Source of the DNA: Geodermatophilaceae bacterium URHB0062
GTDB lineage: Bacteria; Actinomycetota; Actinomycetes; Mycobacteriales; Geodermatophilaceae
Assembly (NCBI GenBank): GCA_000620185.1
Contig: JHVO01000009.1
Span: forward strand, 248,001 to 312,000
Direction of reading: 5' to 3'
DNA length: 64,000 nt
The position numbers and the translations under genes are program-made. Of the stretch, positions 33,270 through 41,732 are shown piece by piece. The notes below the pieces were generated by a model that saw nothing but the letters and a program-made list of their open reading frames with translations, did no database searches and was not told the DNA's origin. How positions within the stretch are numbered: position 1 is the stretch's first letter; each line of letters begins with the position of its first letter.

Positions 33270-34367
33270 ATGACCGGAACCAGGGACGCGGCACGGCCGG
33301 GGCATCTCCCGGCCGTGCCGCCGACCACCCGGTCCAAGCGCCCGGCGCTGGTGCTGGGCGGCGCCTTCGTCGCCCTGGTGGCGGTGGTGCTGACCGGCAT
33401 CGGCATCGGGGCGTTCCCGCTGCCGCCGGGCGCGGTGGTCGTCACCCTGCTGAACCGGGCCCTCGACGCGATCGGCGTCGACCCTCTGCCGGGTGGGCTG
33501 GGGCACACGGGCGAGGCGGTGCTCCTCGAACTGCGGCTGCCCCGGGTCATCCTCGCCGTCCTCGTCGGGGCCGCGCTGTCGGTCTCCGGCGCCGCCTTCC
33601 AGGGCGTGTTCCGCAACCCGCTGGCCGATCCGTACCTCCTCGGCGCCGCCGCCGGTGCCGGGCTCGGCGCCACCCTGGTCATCGCCTACTCCCCCGCGAC
33701 GTCGCTGGGGCCGTTCGGGATCGTCCCGCTGGCCGCCTTCGCCGGTGCGCTCGTCGGGGTCGGCTGCGCCCTGCTGCTCGGCACCGCGGCGGGCGGCTCC
33801 CAGAGCGCCACCCTCCTGCTGGCCGGGATCGCGGTCGCCTCCTTCCTCGCCGCGGGCCAGACGCTCGTCCAGCAGCAGAACACCGAGGACCTGCGCGAGG
33901 TCTACGGCTGGCTGCTCGGCCAGCTCGGGCGCTCGACGTGGGCCGACGTCGGCATGGTCCTGCCCTACCTCGGCACCGCGGTCATCGTCCTCCTGCTGTG
34001 CGGGCGGGCGCTCGACGTGCTCGCGGTCGGCGACGACGAGGCGTCGTCCCTCGGCGTGCACCCCGGCCGGGTGCGGCTGCTGGTCATCCTCGCGGCCTCG
34101 CTGGCCACCGCCAGCGCCGTGGCCGTCAGCGGGCTCATCGGGTTCGTCGGCCTCGTCGTCCCGCACATCGCCCGTCGGCTGATCGGCAGCTCGTACCACC
34201 TGGTGCTGCCGGCCTCGCTGCTCGTCGGCGGGGCGTTCCTCGTGCTCGCCGACCTCGTCGCCCGCGTCGTCCTCGCTCCGGCCGAGCTGCCCATCGGGGT
34301 CGTCACCGCCTTCATCGGCGCACCGTTCTTCGCCGGCCTCCTATGGGTGGGAGCGCGGCGGCGATGA
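33270..34367 (+). CDS. btuC: Cobalamin ABC transporter permease (FecCD/BtuC family)
   Basis: A 365-residue permease with about ten hydrophobic segments. Family motifs are ELRLPRVILAVLVGAALSVSGAAFQGVFRNPLADPYLLGAAAGAGLGATL, then VYGWLLGQLGRSTW, and GLIGFVGLVVPHIARRLIGSSYHLVLPASLLVGGAFLVLADLVAR, the cytoplasmic ATPase-contact region. It starts 13 bases after btuF, and its stop overlaps the btuD ATG (ATGA). It forms the membrane pore for B12 or a related corrinoid. Confidence 0.92.
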   Translation: MTGTRDAARPGHLPAVPPTTRSKRPALVLGGAFVALVAVVLTGIGIGAFPLPPGAVVVTLLNRALDAIGVDPLPGGLGHTGEAVLLELRLPRVILAVLVGAALSVSGAAFQGVFRNPLADPYLLGAAAGAGLGATLVIAYSPATSLGPFGIVPLAAFAGALVGVGCALLLGTAAGGSQSATLLLAGIAVASFLAAGQTLVQQQNTEDLREVYGWLLGQLGRSTWADVGMVLPYLGTAVIVLLLCGRALDVLAVGDDEASSLGVHPGRVRLLVILAASLATASAVAVSGLIGFVGLVVPHIARRLIGSSYHLVLPASLLVGGAFLVLADLVARVVLAPAELPIGVVTAFIGAPFFAGLLWVGARRR

Positions 34368-35170
34368 CCGGCCCCACCGCGTCCCGGCCGGCCGGCGCAC
34401 GCGTCGAGATCATCGACCTCGGCGCCGCCTACGGCCGCACCCGCGTGCTCGACGGCATCCGGCTGACCGTCGAGCCCGGCGGCTGGCTCGCCGTCATCGG
34501 CCCGAACGGCTCCGGCAAGTCGACCCTGCTGCGGTGCGTGCTCGGCCTGCACGGGCACGACGGCCTGGTGCGGGTGGACGGCGTTCCGACCAGCGGCATG
34601 CCGCGTCGCGCACGGGCCCGCCAGGTGGCCTACGCGCCGCAGTCGCCCGTGCTGCCCGACGCCGTGTCCGCCCGCGACTACGTGGCGCTCGGCCGCACAC
34701 CGCACCGCGCGCTGCTGGCGGCGCCGCGGGCGGTCGACCGGCAGGTGGTGGCCGACGTGATGGAGCGGCTGGAGATCGCCGGGCTGGCCGAGCGGCCGCT
34801 GCGCACCCTCTCCGGTGGGGAGCAGCAGCGCGCCGTCCTGGCCCGGGCGCTGGCCCAGCAGCCCCGCGTCCTCCTCCTCGACGAGCCGACCGCGGCGCTC
34901 GACCTCGGGCACGCGCAGCAGGTGCTCGACCTGGTCGACGACCTCCGCCGCCAGGACGGGCTGACCGTGCTGAGCACCCTGCACGACCTGACGCTGGCCG
35001 GGCAGTACGCCGACCGGCTCGCGCTGCTCTCCGGCGGCCGGGTCGCCGCCGAGGGCGCGCCCGCGGAGGTGCTCACGACCGCCGCGCTGGAGGCGCACTA
35101 CGGCGCCCGCGCGCAGGTGGTCAGCGGCCCCGACGGGCCGGCGGTGCTCCCGGTCCGCGCGACGGGCTGA
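34364..35170 (+). CDS. btuD: Cobalamin ABC transporter ATP-binding protein (BtuD type)
   Basis: A 268-residue ATPase with Walker A VIGPNGSGKSTLLR, signature TLSGGEQQRAVLARALAQQP, Walker B VLLLDEPTAALDLGH and H-loop LSTLHDLTLAGQYAD. ATG 34364 is coupled to btuC by a 4-base overlap; a longer frame upstream is a shadow of btuC. The final 50 bases of the gene overlap the 3' end of pxpC on the other strand (35121-35170), leaving no room for a separate terminator. Confidence 0.92.
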   Translation: MTGPTASRPAGARVEIIDLGAAYGRTRVLDGIRLTVEPGGWLAVIGPNGSGKSTLLRCVLGLHGHDGLVRVDGVPTSGMPRRARARQVAYAPQSPVLPDAVSARDYVALGRTPHRALLAAPRAVDRQVVADVMERLEIAGLAERPLRTLSGGEQQRAVLARALAQQPRVLLLDEPTAALDLGHAQQVLDLVDDLRRQDGLTVLSTLHDLTLAGQYADRLALLSGGRVAAEGAPAEVLTTAALEAHYGARAQVVSGPDGPAVLPVRATG

Positions 35171-36005
35171 AGCGGACGACGTCCCCCGGTCGCAGCTGCG
35201 CCGCCGCGGGCAGGTCGATGGTGCGGACGACGGCGAGCACCGGGTAGCCGCCGGTGACCGGATGGTCGGCCAGGAACAGGATCGGCGCTCCGTCGGGTGG
35301 CACCTGCACGGCACCTGCCACCAGCCCCTCGCTGGGCAGCTCCGCGGTGCGCGTGCGAACCAGACTGGGACCGGCCAGCCGCAGCCCCACCCGGTCGCTG
35401 TCGGGGGTCACCGTCCACTCGGCCGAGGTCAGCGCCGTCCATGCCTCGGCCGCGAACCAGTTGCGGCGCGGCCCGGGCAGCACCTCGAGGACCGGGCGGG
35501 ACGACGGCGGCCGCACCGGCGCGACGTCCACGAAGGGCTCGTCGCCGGCGAGGGTGCCCACCGCGAGGACGGCGCCCGCCGCCAGGGGTGGCGGACCGAG
35601 ACCCGACAGGGTGTCGGTGCTCCGCGAGCCGAGCACCGGCGGCACCGCCACCCCACCGCGGACGGCGAGGTAGCTGCGCAGACCGACCGGCGGCAGGCCG
35701 AGCGACAGCACCGCCCCTGGCGACAGCGAGAACGGCGCGGCGAAGGGCGCGGCCCGGCCGTCGACCGTCACCGGTACCGGCGCTCCCGTGACGGCGACGA
35801 GCAGCGTGCGGTCGGCGCGCACCCGCAGACCCCCGGCGGTGACCTCCACGGTGGCCGCCGCGGGGTCGTTGCCGACCAGCCGGTTGGCGAGGTCGTGCGA
35901 GGCCCCGTCGGCGGCCCCCGAGGTCGGCACCCCGATCGCCGCCCAGCCGGGGCGGCCGCGGTCCTGAACCGTCGCGAGCGGACCCGGCGCGAGCACGGTG
36001 AGCAT
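35121..36005 (-). CDS. pxpC: 5-oxoprolinase subunit PxpC (biotin-dependent carboxyltransferase family)
   Basis: A 294-residue protein of the KipA/allophanate hydrolase subunit 2 family. It starts LTVLAPGPLATVQDRGRPGWAAIGVPTSGAADGASHDLANRLVGND, with GVAVPPVLGSRSTDTLSGLGPPPL in the middle and LPSEGLVAGAVQVPPDGAPILFLADHPVTGGYPVLAVV near the end. With PxpA and PxpB it forms the ATP-dependent prokaryotic 5-oxoprolinase that opens pyroglutamate to glutamate. Its ATG immediately abuts the pxpB stop (no spacer). Its 3' end overlaps btuD by 50 bases. Confidence 0.92.
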   Translation of the reverse strand: MLTVLAPGPLATVQDRGRPGWAAIGVPTSGAADGASHDLANRLVGNDPAAATVEVTAGGLRVRADRTLLVAVTGAPVPVTVDGRAAPFAAPFSLSPGAVLSLGLPPVGLRSYLAVRGGVAVPPVLGSRSTDTLSGLGPPPLAAGAVLAVGTLAGDEPFVDVAPVRPPSSRPVLEVLPGPRRNWFAAEAWTALTSAEWTVTPDSDRVGLRLAGPSLVRTRTAELPSEGLVAGAVQVPPDGAPILFLADHPVTGGYPVLAVVRTIDLPAAAQLRPGDVVRFSPSRGPGAPPARRGR

Positions 36006-36632
36006 TCAGCGCACCTCGCGGAACCGCACGCGGACCCCCGGGGTCAGCAGCGCCGGCGGGTTCCGGTCCACGTCGAACAGGACGGCGTCGGTGCGGCCGA
36101 TCAGCTGCCAGCCGCCCGGCGAGGCGCGCGGATAGACGCCGGCGAACTCCCCGGCCAGCCCCACCGATCCGGCCGGCACGCGGGTGCGCGGCGTGGACCG
36201 GCGCGGGACGGAGAGCACGGCCGGGAGCCCGGTCAGGTAGCCGAAGCCGGGCGCGAAGCCGCCGAAGGCGACGGTGAGCTCGGTGCCGGTGAGGGTCTCG
36301 ACGAGCTCCTGCGTCGACCGGCCGGTGAGCGCGGCGACCGCACCGAGGTCGGGGCCGTCGAAGACGACGGGAAGCTCGACCGGCGGCACGTCGCGCTCCT
36401 CGGGAGCGTCGTCCAGGGTCAGGTCGAGCAGCCGGACGGCGTCGGCGTCCGTCGGGGCGCGGTCAAGGACGATCAGCACGGTCCGGGCGGCCGGCACCAG
36501 CTCCCGCTGGCCCGGGAGCGGCGACCGGCGCAGGGCCGCGTGCAGGGCGGCGACGGCGTCGAGGCCGGACACCTCGGCGAGCAGCGCCCGGTCGCCGCAC
36601 GGCAGCACGCGATCGACGGCGCCGGCTTCCAC
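36006..36632 (-). CDS. pxpB: 5-oxoprolinase subunit PxpB (KipI family)
   Basis: A 208-residue protein with DRVLPCGDRALLAEVSGLDAV at the start, the family signature PVVFDGPDLGAVAALTGRSTQELVETLTGTELTVAFGGFAPGFGYLTGLP, RRSTPRTRVPAGSVGLAGEFAGVYPRASPGGWQLIGRT and a DPNRNPPALLTPGV-like end. GTG 36630-36632 gives the usual family length; a longer frame is open. It is translated directly ahead of pxpC. pxpA is not in this operon but lies beyond an oppositely oriented GAF-ANTAR gene. Confidence 0.9.
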   Translation of the reverse strand: MEAGAVDRVLPCGDRALLAEVSGLDAVAALHAALRRSPLPGQRELVPAARTVLIVLDRAPTDADAVRLLDLTLDDAPEERDVPPVELPVVFDGPDLGAVAALTGRSTQELVETLTGTELTVAFGGFAPGFGYLTGLPAVLSVPRRSTPRTRVPAGSVGLAGEFAGVYPRASPGGWQLIGRTDAVLFDVDRNPPALLTPGVRVRFREVR

Positions 36633-36719
36633 CCGGTCATGATCGGCGTGCCGAGGCGCGGCCGGCCAGCGGGGTCGGCTGCGGGATGTGATTCCCGGCC
36701 CCCGGCCGGACAATCAGGC

Positions 36720-37442
36720 GTGAGCATCGCCGGGCGCTTCGAGACCGCGCTCGTCGCTGCCTCCGAGCCGCAGCTCGCGGGGCCCGAGCTGCTGCCGGTG
36801 CGGCTGGCCCGTGCGGTCGCGCGCACCCTGCGGGTCGACGGCGCCGGCCTCAGCCTCCTCGACTCCGCCCAGCAGCGGATACCGCTGGGCTCCAGCTCGG
36901 ACATCGCGGAGACGGCCGAGCGACTGCAGTTCACCGTCGGCGAGGGGCCGTGCATGGCCGCGCAGACGACCCGCGAGCCGGTGTTCGCGGTCGAGCAGGA
37001 CCTCCGCCGGCGCTGGCCCGTGTTCACCGGGCTGCTGTTCGACGCCACCCCGTACCGGGCCGTCGTCGCGCTGCCACTCCAGCCGGCGCCGGCCGGGCCC
37101 GGCGCGATCGACCTCTACTTCACCCGGTCCGAGGACGTGCCAGGGCTGGACGTGTTCGAGGCGGTCGCGGTCGGCGGACTGGTCTCCTCCGCGCTCGCCG
37201 ACGCCGCCGTGTGGTCGACCTGGGCGCCCGAGGAGGGGCCCGACTGGCTGCGCGGCCCCGTCCCGCAGCGCCGCGCAGCGGTCTGGGAGGCGATGGGAAA
37301 GGTGAGCGTCGAGCTGGAGGTCACCGTTCCCGCGGCGCTCGACCTGCTGCGCGCGCGGGCCTACGGGAGCGGCACATCGGTGGACGACGTCGCCGTGCAG
37401 CTCCTCTCCGGAAACCTCCGGCCCGACGACCTGAGGCCCTGA
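36720..37442 (+). CDS. GAF-ANTAR transcription antitermination regulator
   Basis: A 240-residue regulator. Residues 1-160 are a GAF domain (LARAVARTLRVDGAGLSLLDSAQQRIPLGSSSDIAETAERLQFTVGEGPCMAAQ). The last 55 residues are an ANTAR helical bundle (VWEAMGKVSVELEVTVPAALDLLRARAYGSGTSVDDVAVQLLSG). ANTAR proteins bind paired RNA hairpins and prevent termination. This protein stands on the + strand between pxpB and pxpA, with its stop 9 bases from the pxpA stop. The ligand of the GAF domain is unknown. Control of the flanking genes is conceivable, but no paired hairpin target was found. Confidence 0.85.
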   Translation: MSIAGRFETALVAASEPQLAGPELLPVRLARAVARTLRVDGAGLSLLDSAQQRIPLGSSSDIAETAERLQFTVGEGPCMAAQTTREPVFAVEQDLRRRWPVFTGLLFDATPYRAVVALPLQPAPAGPGAIDLYFTRSEDVPGLDVFEAVAVGGLVSSALADAAVWSTWAPEEGPDWLRGPVPQRRAAVWEAMGKVSVELEVTVPAALDLLRARAYGSGTSVDDVAVQLLSGNLRPDDLRP

Positions 37443-37451
37443 CCCGCGGCG

Positions 37452-38228
37452 TCAGCGGACGAACGGCACCACGTCGACGCCGGCCGCCTGCAGTGCCGCC
37501 CACACCGCCCGGGCGAGCCCGACAGCACCCGGGGAGTCGCCGTGCAGGCAGATCGACGAGACCGGCACCCCGACCCGCGTGCCGTCCACGGCGACGACCA
37601 GGCCCTCGGTGGCCATGCGCACCGCGCGCTCGACGACGGCGGCCTCGTCGGTCACGAGCGCCCCCGGCTCCGAGCGCGGGACCAGCGTGCCGGCGGCGGT
37701 GTACCCGCGGTCGGCGAATCCCTCGGCGACCGCGGTCAGGCCCTCCGCGGCCGCCAGCCGCAGCAGCGCCGAGCCGGGCAGGCCGAGGACCGGCAGCGAC
37801 CGGTCGTAGGCGACGACGGCGTCGACGACCGCCCAGGCCTGCCGCTCGTGGCCGACGACCGCGTTGTACAGGGCGCCGTGCGGCTTCACGTAGCGGACGC
37901 CGGCGCCGGCCGTCCGCGCGATGCCGTCCAGCGCGGCGAGCTGGTACAGCACGTCGGCGGTCAGCTCGTCGGCGGCCACGTCGATGAACCGGCGGCCGAA
38001 GCCGACGAGGTCGCGGTAGGAGACCTGCGCGCCGATCGCCACACCCGCGGCCACCGCGCCGGCGCACACGCGGCGCATGGTCACCGGGTCGCCGGCGTGG
38101 AAGCCGCAGGCGACGTTCGCGCTGGTCACCAGGCCGAGCAGCGCGTCGTCGTCCCCGAGCCGCCAGACGCCGAACCCCTCACCGAGGTCGGCGTTGAGGT
38201 CGATCCGGAGCGGCGCGGTCGTCGTCAC
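37452..38228 (-). CDS. pxpA: 5-oxoprolinase subunit PxpA (LamB/YcsF family)
   Basis: A 258-residue protein with the highly conserved start [42 protein letters not shown], then [54 protein letters not shown] and a terminal [10 protein letters not shown]. These are the hallmarks of PxpA, the catalytic subunit with PxpBC. GTG 38226-38228 is the start nearest the conserved motif. It lies 11 bases after the DUF6766 gene, so it may be read from that promoter rather than with pxpBC. Confidence 0.92.
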   Translation of the reverse strand: MTTTAPLRIDLNADLGEGFGVWRLGDDDALLGLVTSANVACGFHAGDPVTMRRVCAGAVAAGVAIGAQVSYRDLVGFGRRFIDVAADELTADVLYQLAALDGIARTAGAGVRYVKPHGALYNAVVGHERQAWAVVDAVVAYDRSLPVLGLPGSALLRLAAAEGLTAVAEGFADRGYTAAGTLVPRSEPGALVTDEAAVVERAVRMATEGLVVAVDGTRVGVPVSSICLHGDSPGAVGLARAVWAALQAAGVDVVPFVR

Positions 38229-38239
38229 CGCGGCGCCGT

Positions 38240-38926
38240 CTAGCCGCTCGATCCTGTCGCCGCATGGGATTCCCCCACCGGCTTGGACTCCGCCGAGCCC
38301 CGCTGACGCAGGTAGACGGAGAACACGGCCATGGAACCCACGGCGAGCATCTCCGACTGCCAGTTCTGGAAGGAGCGGTTCCAGAAGTCGGCCGCACCGA
38401 GGTAGCCCAGCCAGCTGACGGGGTCCTCGCGGTCGGCCAGCTGCTCGCTGTTGTAGGCCGCCCAGCCGGCGACCGCCGACGCTGCCCAGGTGAGCAGGAA
38501 CAGCACCCCCATCAGGGTGCCCAGCGAGCGCGAGTAGAGCGCCGTGCGCCAGCCGCCCACCTTGGCCCACACGGGGGAACTGGGCTCGGTGTGCCTGCCG
38601 AGCTTCTGGTCCTCGTCGGACTCCTTGCCCTCCTCACCCACCGGCTTGGATTCCGTGGAGCCGAGCTGGATGAGCCACACGGTGGCGTAGATGAACAGGA
38701 AGAACTGGAGGTACTCCGACTGCCAGTTCTCCATGACGTCGACACCGAACGTCGAGGACGTGACGTAGTCGCCCAGCGAGACGGTGGCCAGCCCCTGCGC
38801 CACCTGCTGGGCGTTGTAGTCGGCGAGCCCCGACAGGGCCTGGCCGACGAGGGTGAGCAGGAACAGGGCTCCGAAGGCCAGGCTCAGGCTGTTGTCGCGG
38901 AGGAAGCCGCGGCTCTGGGCGGTCAT
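38240..38926 (-). CDS. DUF6766-type membrane protein with an internal duplication
   Basis: A 228-residue protein with four hydrophobic segments arranged as two similar halves. Half one has [18 protein letters not shown] and [36 protein letters not shown]; half two has [19 protein letters not shown] and [34 protein letters not shown]. The NWQSE...GSxESKPVGE module thus occurs twice. ATG 38924-38926 overlaps the stop of a 30-residue peptide ORF. The function is unknown; the family name is recalled. Confidence 0.8.
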   Translation of the reverse strand: MTAQSRGFLRDNSLSLAFGALFLLTLVGQALSGLADYNAQQVAQGLATVSLGDYVTSSTFGVDVMENWQSEYLQFFLFIYATVWLIQLGSTESKPVGEEGKESDEDQKLGRHTEPSSPVWAKVGGWRTALYSRSLGTLMGVLFLLTWAASAVAGWAAYNSEQLADREDPVSWLGYLGAADFWNRSFQNWQSEMLAVGSMAVFSVYLRQRGSAESKPVGESHAATGSSG

Positions 38927-39015
38927 CGGCCCACCAGCCCGAGAACGGTGACGTAGAGGATCCCGAGCAGGATCGTGGCCAGGTAGGCGACGAAGACGAA
39001 CCGGACGTTGTTCAC
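38923..39015 (-). CDS. 30-residue single-helix membrane peptide
   Basis: GTG 39013-39015 to TGA at 38923. The product is NNVRFVFVAYLATILLGILY plus VTVLGLVGR, essentially one transmembrane helix with a basic C-terminus. It overlaps the preceding lipoprotein stop as GTGA and the following DUF6766 start as ATGA, so it is translationally coupled on both sides. That tight packing, rather than sequence similarity, is the evidence that it is real. A small subunit or assembly factor for the DUF6766 protein is a reasonable guess. Confidence 0.6.
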   Translation of the reverse strand: MNNVRFVFVAYLATILLGILYVTVLGLVGR

Positions 39016-39413
39016 GACGCCTCCAGCTGGCAGTCGTAGGGCCGCTCGGTGCGCGGGGTGCACGCCGCCGCCGCGACCCGCCAGCCCTCCGGTGTCTTCG
39101 ACAGGAAAACGGTGTCCTGACCGAGCCGCACCTGCGCGTCGCCGCCCCAGACCTCGATGCCGGTGACGTCGCCGCCGTCGAGCGGCAGGCTGTTGATCGC
39201 CTCCACGCAGGACGACTGCTCGTCCTGCTCGAGCTGCTCCCGCGCCGTGGGGAGGAGGAGGTCGCACCGCGCCGAGGCGTCGGCCGACGGATCCTCGAAC
39301 ACGGTCGCCACCCGCTCGACCTGCGGTTGCTCGGCGCTCGCACACCCCGCCGCGAGCAGTACCAGTGCGCCCCCGATCACGAGGACCAGGGGCCTGGCGG
39401 TTGCCGACGACAC
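39012..39413 (-). CDS. Small secreted lipoprotein, unknown function
   Basis: A 133-residue lipoprotein. GTG 39411-39413 follows AAGGAG by 6 bases, giving the signal peptide SSATARPLVLVIGGALVLLAAGC with its lipobox cysteine. The mature part has VATVFEDPSADASARCDLLLPTAREQLEQDEQSSCVEAI and GWRVAAAACTPRTERPYDCQLEAS; four further cysteines could make two disulfides. A 9-residue upstream ATG extension is possible but lacks a ribosome site. It heads a coupled three-gene unit with the 30-residue peptide and DUF6766 protein. Confidence 0.75.
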   Translation of the reverse strand: MSSATARPLVLVIGGALVLLAAGCASAEQPQVERVATVFEDPSADASARCDLLLPTAREQLEQDEQSSCVEAINSLPLDGGDVTGIEVWGGDAQVRLGQDTVFLSKTPEGWRVAAAACTPRTERPYDCQLEAS

Positions 39414-39569
39414 GTGGCACTCCTTCCTGCACACATTCATCCGGCGGGCTGCTCCACCGACCGACCGCTACCCCTGTTGCGCATGCATCGAAACGATCTT
39501 CACCCGTGCGGGGGCGGATCCGTCCGGACGTGCCCCGGAAGCGACGTTCGGGACGGCTACCGTGGACGC

Positions 39570-41072
39570 GTGGCCCGGGTCGTCGTGGTGGGCGCCGGGC
39601 TCGGCGGATTGGCTGCCGCGGCCCGTCTGGCCGCGCTGAGGCACGAGGTCACCGTCCTGGAACAGGCCGCCGCCGTCGGCGGCAAGCTCGGCTGGATCAG
39701 CCGGGACGGCCACTCCTTCGACACCGGCCCCAGCCTGCTGACCTGGCCGCAGGTCTACCGCGACCTGTTCGACGCCACGGGCGGCCCGCTGGACGACGTC
39801 CTCGACCTCGTCCGGCTCGACCCCGCGGTCGACTACCGCTTCGCCGACGGACGCCGACTGTCGATGCCCGGCACCGCGGACGTCGTGCCCCGCGCGCTCG
39901 ACGACGCCGTGGGGGTCGGCGCCGGCGCGGAGTGGACGGCGCTCCTCGAGCGGGCCGCGGCGATGTGGCGGATCAGTGAGGGGCCGTTCCTCCGCAGCCC
40001 GCTGCGGGGTGCCGCGACGCTGGCCGGGCTGGCCCGTCATCCCTCCGACGTGGCGACGGTCGCGCCGTGGCGGAGCTTGCGCGGACTCGGCTCGTCGCAC
40101 CTGCGCCGGCCCGAGCTGCGGCTGCTGCTCGACCGCTACGCCACCTACTCCGGGTCCGATCCGCGCCGGGCACCGGCCGTGCTCGCGACCGTTCCGTACC
40201 TGGAGCAGACCTTCGGCTCCTGGTACGTCCGCGGCGGGCTGCATCGGCTGGGCCTCGCCGTGGCCGAGCGGGCGGCCGAGCGCGGTGCGGTGGTGCGTAC
40301 CGGCTGCACGGTGCGCCGGGTGCTGGTCGAGGGCGGGCGGGCGGCCGGCGTCGAGCTGATCGACGGCGAACGGGTGCCGGCCGACGTCGTCGTCTCCAGT
40401 GCCGACGCAACCGCGCTCTACGGCGATCTGCTGCCTGCGGGCCGGCGGACGGCCGGCGTGCGCGCCGGTCTGCGCCGGACCACGCCGTCCCTGTCCGGGT
40501 TCGTGCTGCTGCTGGCGCTGCGCGGCCGGACCCCGGGGCTGGCCCACCACACCGTCGCGTTCCCCGCCGACTACGACGCCGAGTTCGACGCCGTCTTCGG
40601 CACGGGCCGCGACCGGGGAACGCCGCAGCCGGTGCCGGATCCGACCGTGTACGTGAGCGCGCCGGACGACCCGGCGCTGCGTCCCGACGACGACAGCGAG
40701 TCGTGGTTCGTGCTGGTGAACGCGCCGCCGCACCGCCCCGGCGACGGCGTCGACTGGGACGAGCCAGGGCTGGCCGGGCGGTACGCCGACCGGGTGCTCG
40801 ACGTCCTGGCCCGCCGTGGCCTCGACGTGCGGCCCCGGCTGAAGTGGTCGGTCGTGCGGACCCCCGCCGATCTCGCCCGCGACACCGGCAGCGTCGGGGG
40901 CTCGATCTACGGGACGTCGAGCAACGGCGCCCGCGCGGCCTTCCTCCGGCCGGCCAACGCCTCCCCCGTCCCGGGGCTGTTCCTCGTCGGCGGCTCCGCG
41001 CACCCCGGCGGCGGCCTGCCGCTGGTCGCCCTGTCGGCCGAGATCGTCGCCGGCCTCGTCGGCCCTGCCTGA
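39570..41072 (+). CDS. CrtI-type carotenoid/phytoene desaturase
   Basis: A 500-residue FAD-dependent amine-oxidase-superfamily protein. It opens with the dinucleotide-binding fold VVVVGAGLGGLAAAARLAALRHEVTVLEQAAAVGGKLG, followed by SFDTGPSLLTWPQVYRDLF. It closes with LFLVGGSAHPGGGLPLVALSAEIVAGLVG, the bacterial phytoene dehydrogenase signature. GTG 39570 is placed 6 bases after TACCGT, suggesting a leaderless mRNA. No other crt gene is nearby, so the step (phytoene, diapophytoene or hydroxy-carotenoid desaturation) cannot be set. Pigmented actinobacteria commonly have several such genes. Confidence 0.85.
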   Translation: MARVVVVGAGLGGLAAAARLAALRHEVTVLEQAAAVGGKLGWISRDGHSFDTGPSLLTWPQVYRDLFDATGGPLDDVLDLVRLDPAVDYRFADGRRLSMPGTADVVPRALDDAVGVGAGAEWTALLERAAAMWRISEGPFLRSPLRGAATLAGLARHPSDVATVAPWRSLRGLGSSHLRRPELRLLLDRYATYSGSDPRRAPAVLATVPYLEQTFGSWYVRGGLHRLGLAVAERAAERGAVVRTGCTVRRVLVEGGRAAGVELIDGERVPADVVVSSADATALYGDLLPAGRRTAGVRAGLRRTTPSLSGFVLLLALRGRTPGLAHHTVAFPADYDAEFDAVFGTGRDRGTPQPVPDPTVYVSAPDDPALRPDDDSESWFVLVNAPPHRPGDGVDWDEPGLAGRYADRVLDVLARRGLDVRPRLKWSVVRTPADLARDTGSVGGSIYGTSSNGARAAFLRPANASPVPGLFLVGGSAHPGGGLPLVALSAEIVAGLVGPA

Positions 41073-41101
41073 GCCCGCGCGGACGTGCCAGGCTCTCGCG
41101 G

Positions 41102-41614
41102 ATGCGGACCGATCCCCCCGACTCAGGGCCCGAGCTCGACCAGCTGACCGCCTACCTCGACTACCAGCGCGCCACCGTGCTGCTCAAGACCGACGGTCTG
41201 GACGCCGAGCAGCTCGCCTTCCGGCTGCCCACCTCGTCGCTGACGCTGGCGGGTCTGCTGAACCACCTCGCACTCGTGGAGGACTCCTGGTTCCCCGAGC
41301 GGTTCGCCGGTCAGCCGGCCAACGCGCTCTGGGCCGGCGTCGACTGGGACGCCGACCCCGACTACGAGTTCCGCACCGCACTGGAGCTGACCCCGGACGA
41401 GCTCCGCCGCCGCTACGAGGATGCCTGCGAGCGCAGCCGCGAGGTCGTGGCGCGGGCCGAGAGCCTCGACCAGCTGTCGGTCTCCGCTCGCCGCCACACC
41501 GGCCGGCACTTCGACCTGCGCTGGGTGCTGCTGCACCTGATCGAGGAGACCGCCCGCCACGCCGGCCACGCCGACCTGCTGCGCGAGGCGATCGACGGCA
41601 CCGTCGGCGAGTGA
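41102..41614 (+). CDS. DinB family protein (DUF664)
   Basis: A 170-residue four-helix-bundle protein: ELDQLTAYLDYQRATVLLKTDGLDAEQLAFRLPTSSLTLAGLLNHLALVEDSWFPERFAG, with the metal-type histidines at NHLALVEDSWF and VLLHLIEETARHAGHADLLREAIDG. This DUF664 group is abundant in actinobacteria and related to mycothiol- or bacillithiol-dependent enzymes. It starts 29 bases after the desaturase stop and is followed by a hairpin at 41615-41642. The reaction is not known. Confidence 0.85.
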   Translation: MRTDPPDSGPELDQLTAYLDYQRATVLLKTDGLDAEQLAFRLPTSSLTLAGLLNHLALVEDSWFPERFAGQPANALWAGVDWDADPDYEFRTALELTPDELRRRYEDACERSREVVARAESLDQLSVSARRHTGRHFDLRWVLLHLIEETARHAGHADLLREAIDGTVGE

Positions 41615-41688
41615 CCGCCGTCCTCAGGACGGAGGACGGCGGCACGACGCGGCCCCGGTCGCCGGCGGGATGCCGACGGCCGGGGCCG
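41615..41688. terminator. Two tandem hairpins between convergent dinB-like and DUF3117 genes
   Basis: The first hairpin is 11 bp (arms 41615-41625 and 41632-41642, 6-base loop) and starts directly at the dinB-like stop. The second has arms CGGCCCCGG (41650-41658) and CCGGGGCCG (41680-41688), flanked by an outer GCACGA/TCGTGC pair (41642-41647 and 41694-41699). The first probably ends the rightward, the second the leftward transcript. Neither has a clear U-tract. Confidence 0.7.
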
Positions 41689-41732
41689 TGTCCTCGTGCG
41701 CGGCACTGCCCGAAGGCAGGCTCGCCGGTGAT

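Noticed and set aside
39570-41072. Carotenoid biosynthesis cluster
   Set aside because: Only one desaturase-like gene is present; no crtB, crtE or cyclase genes adjoin, so only the single gene is annotated.
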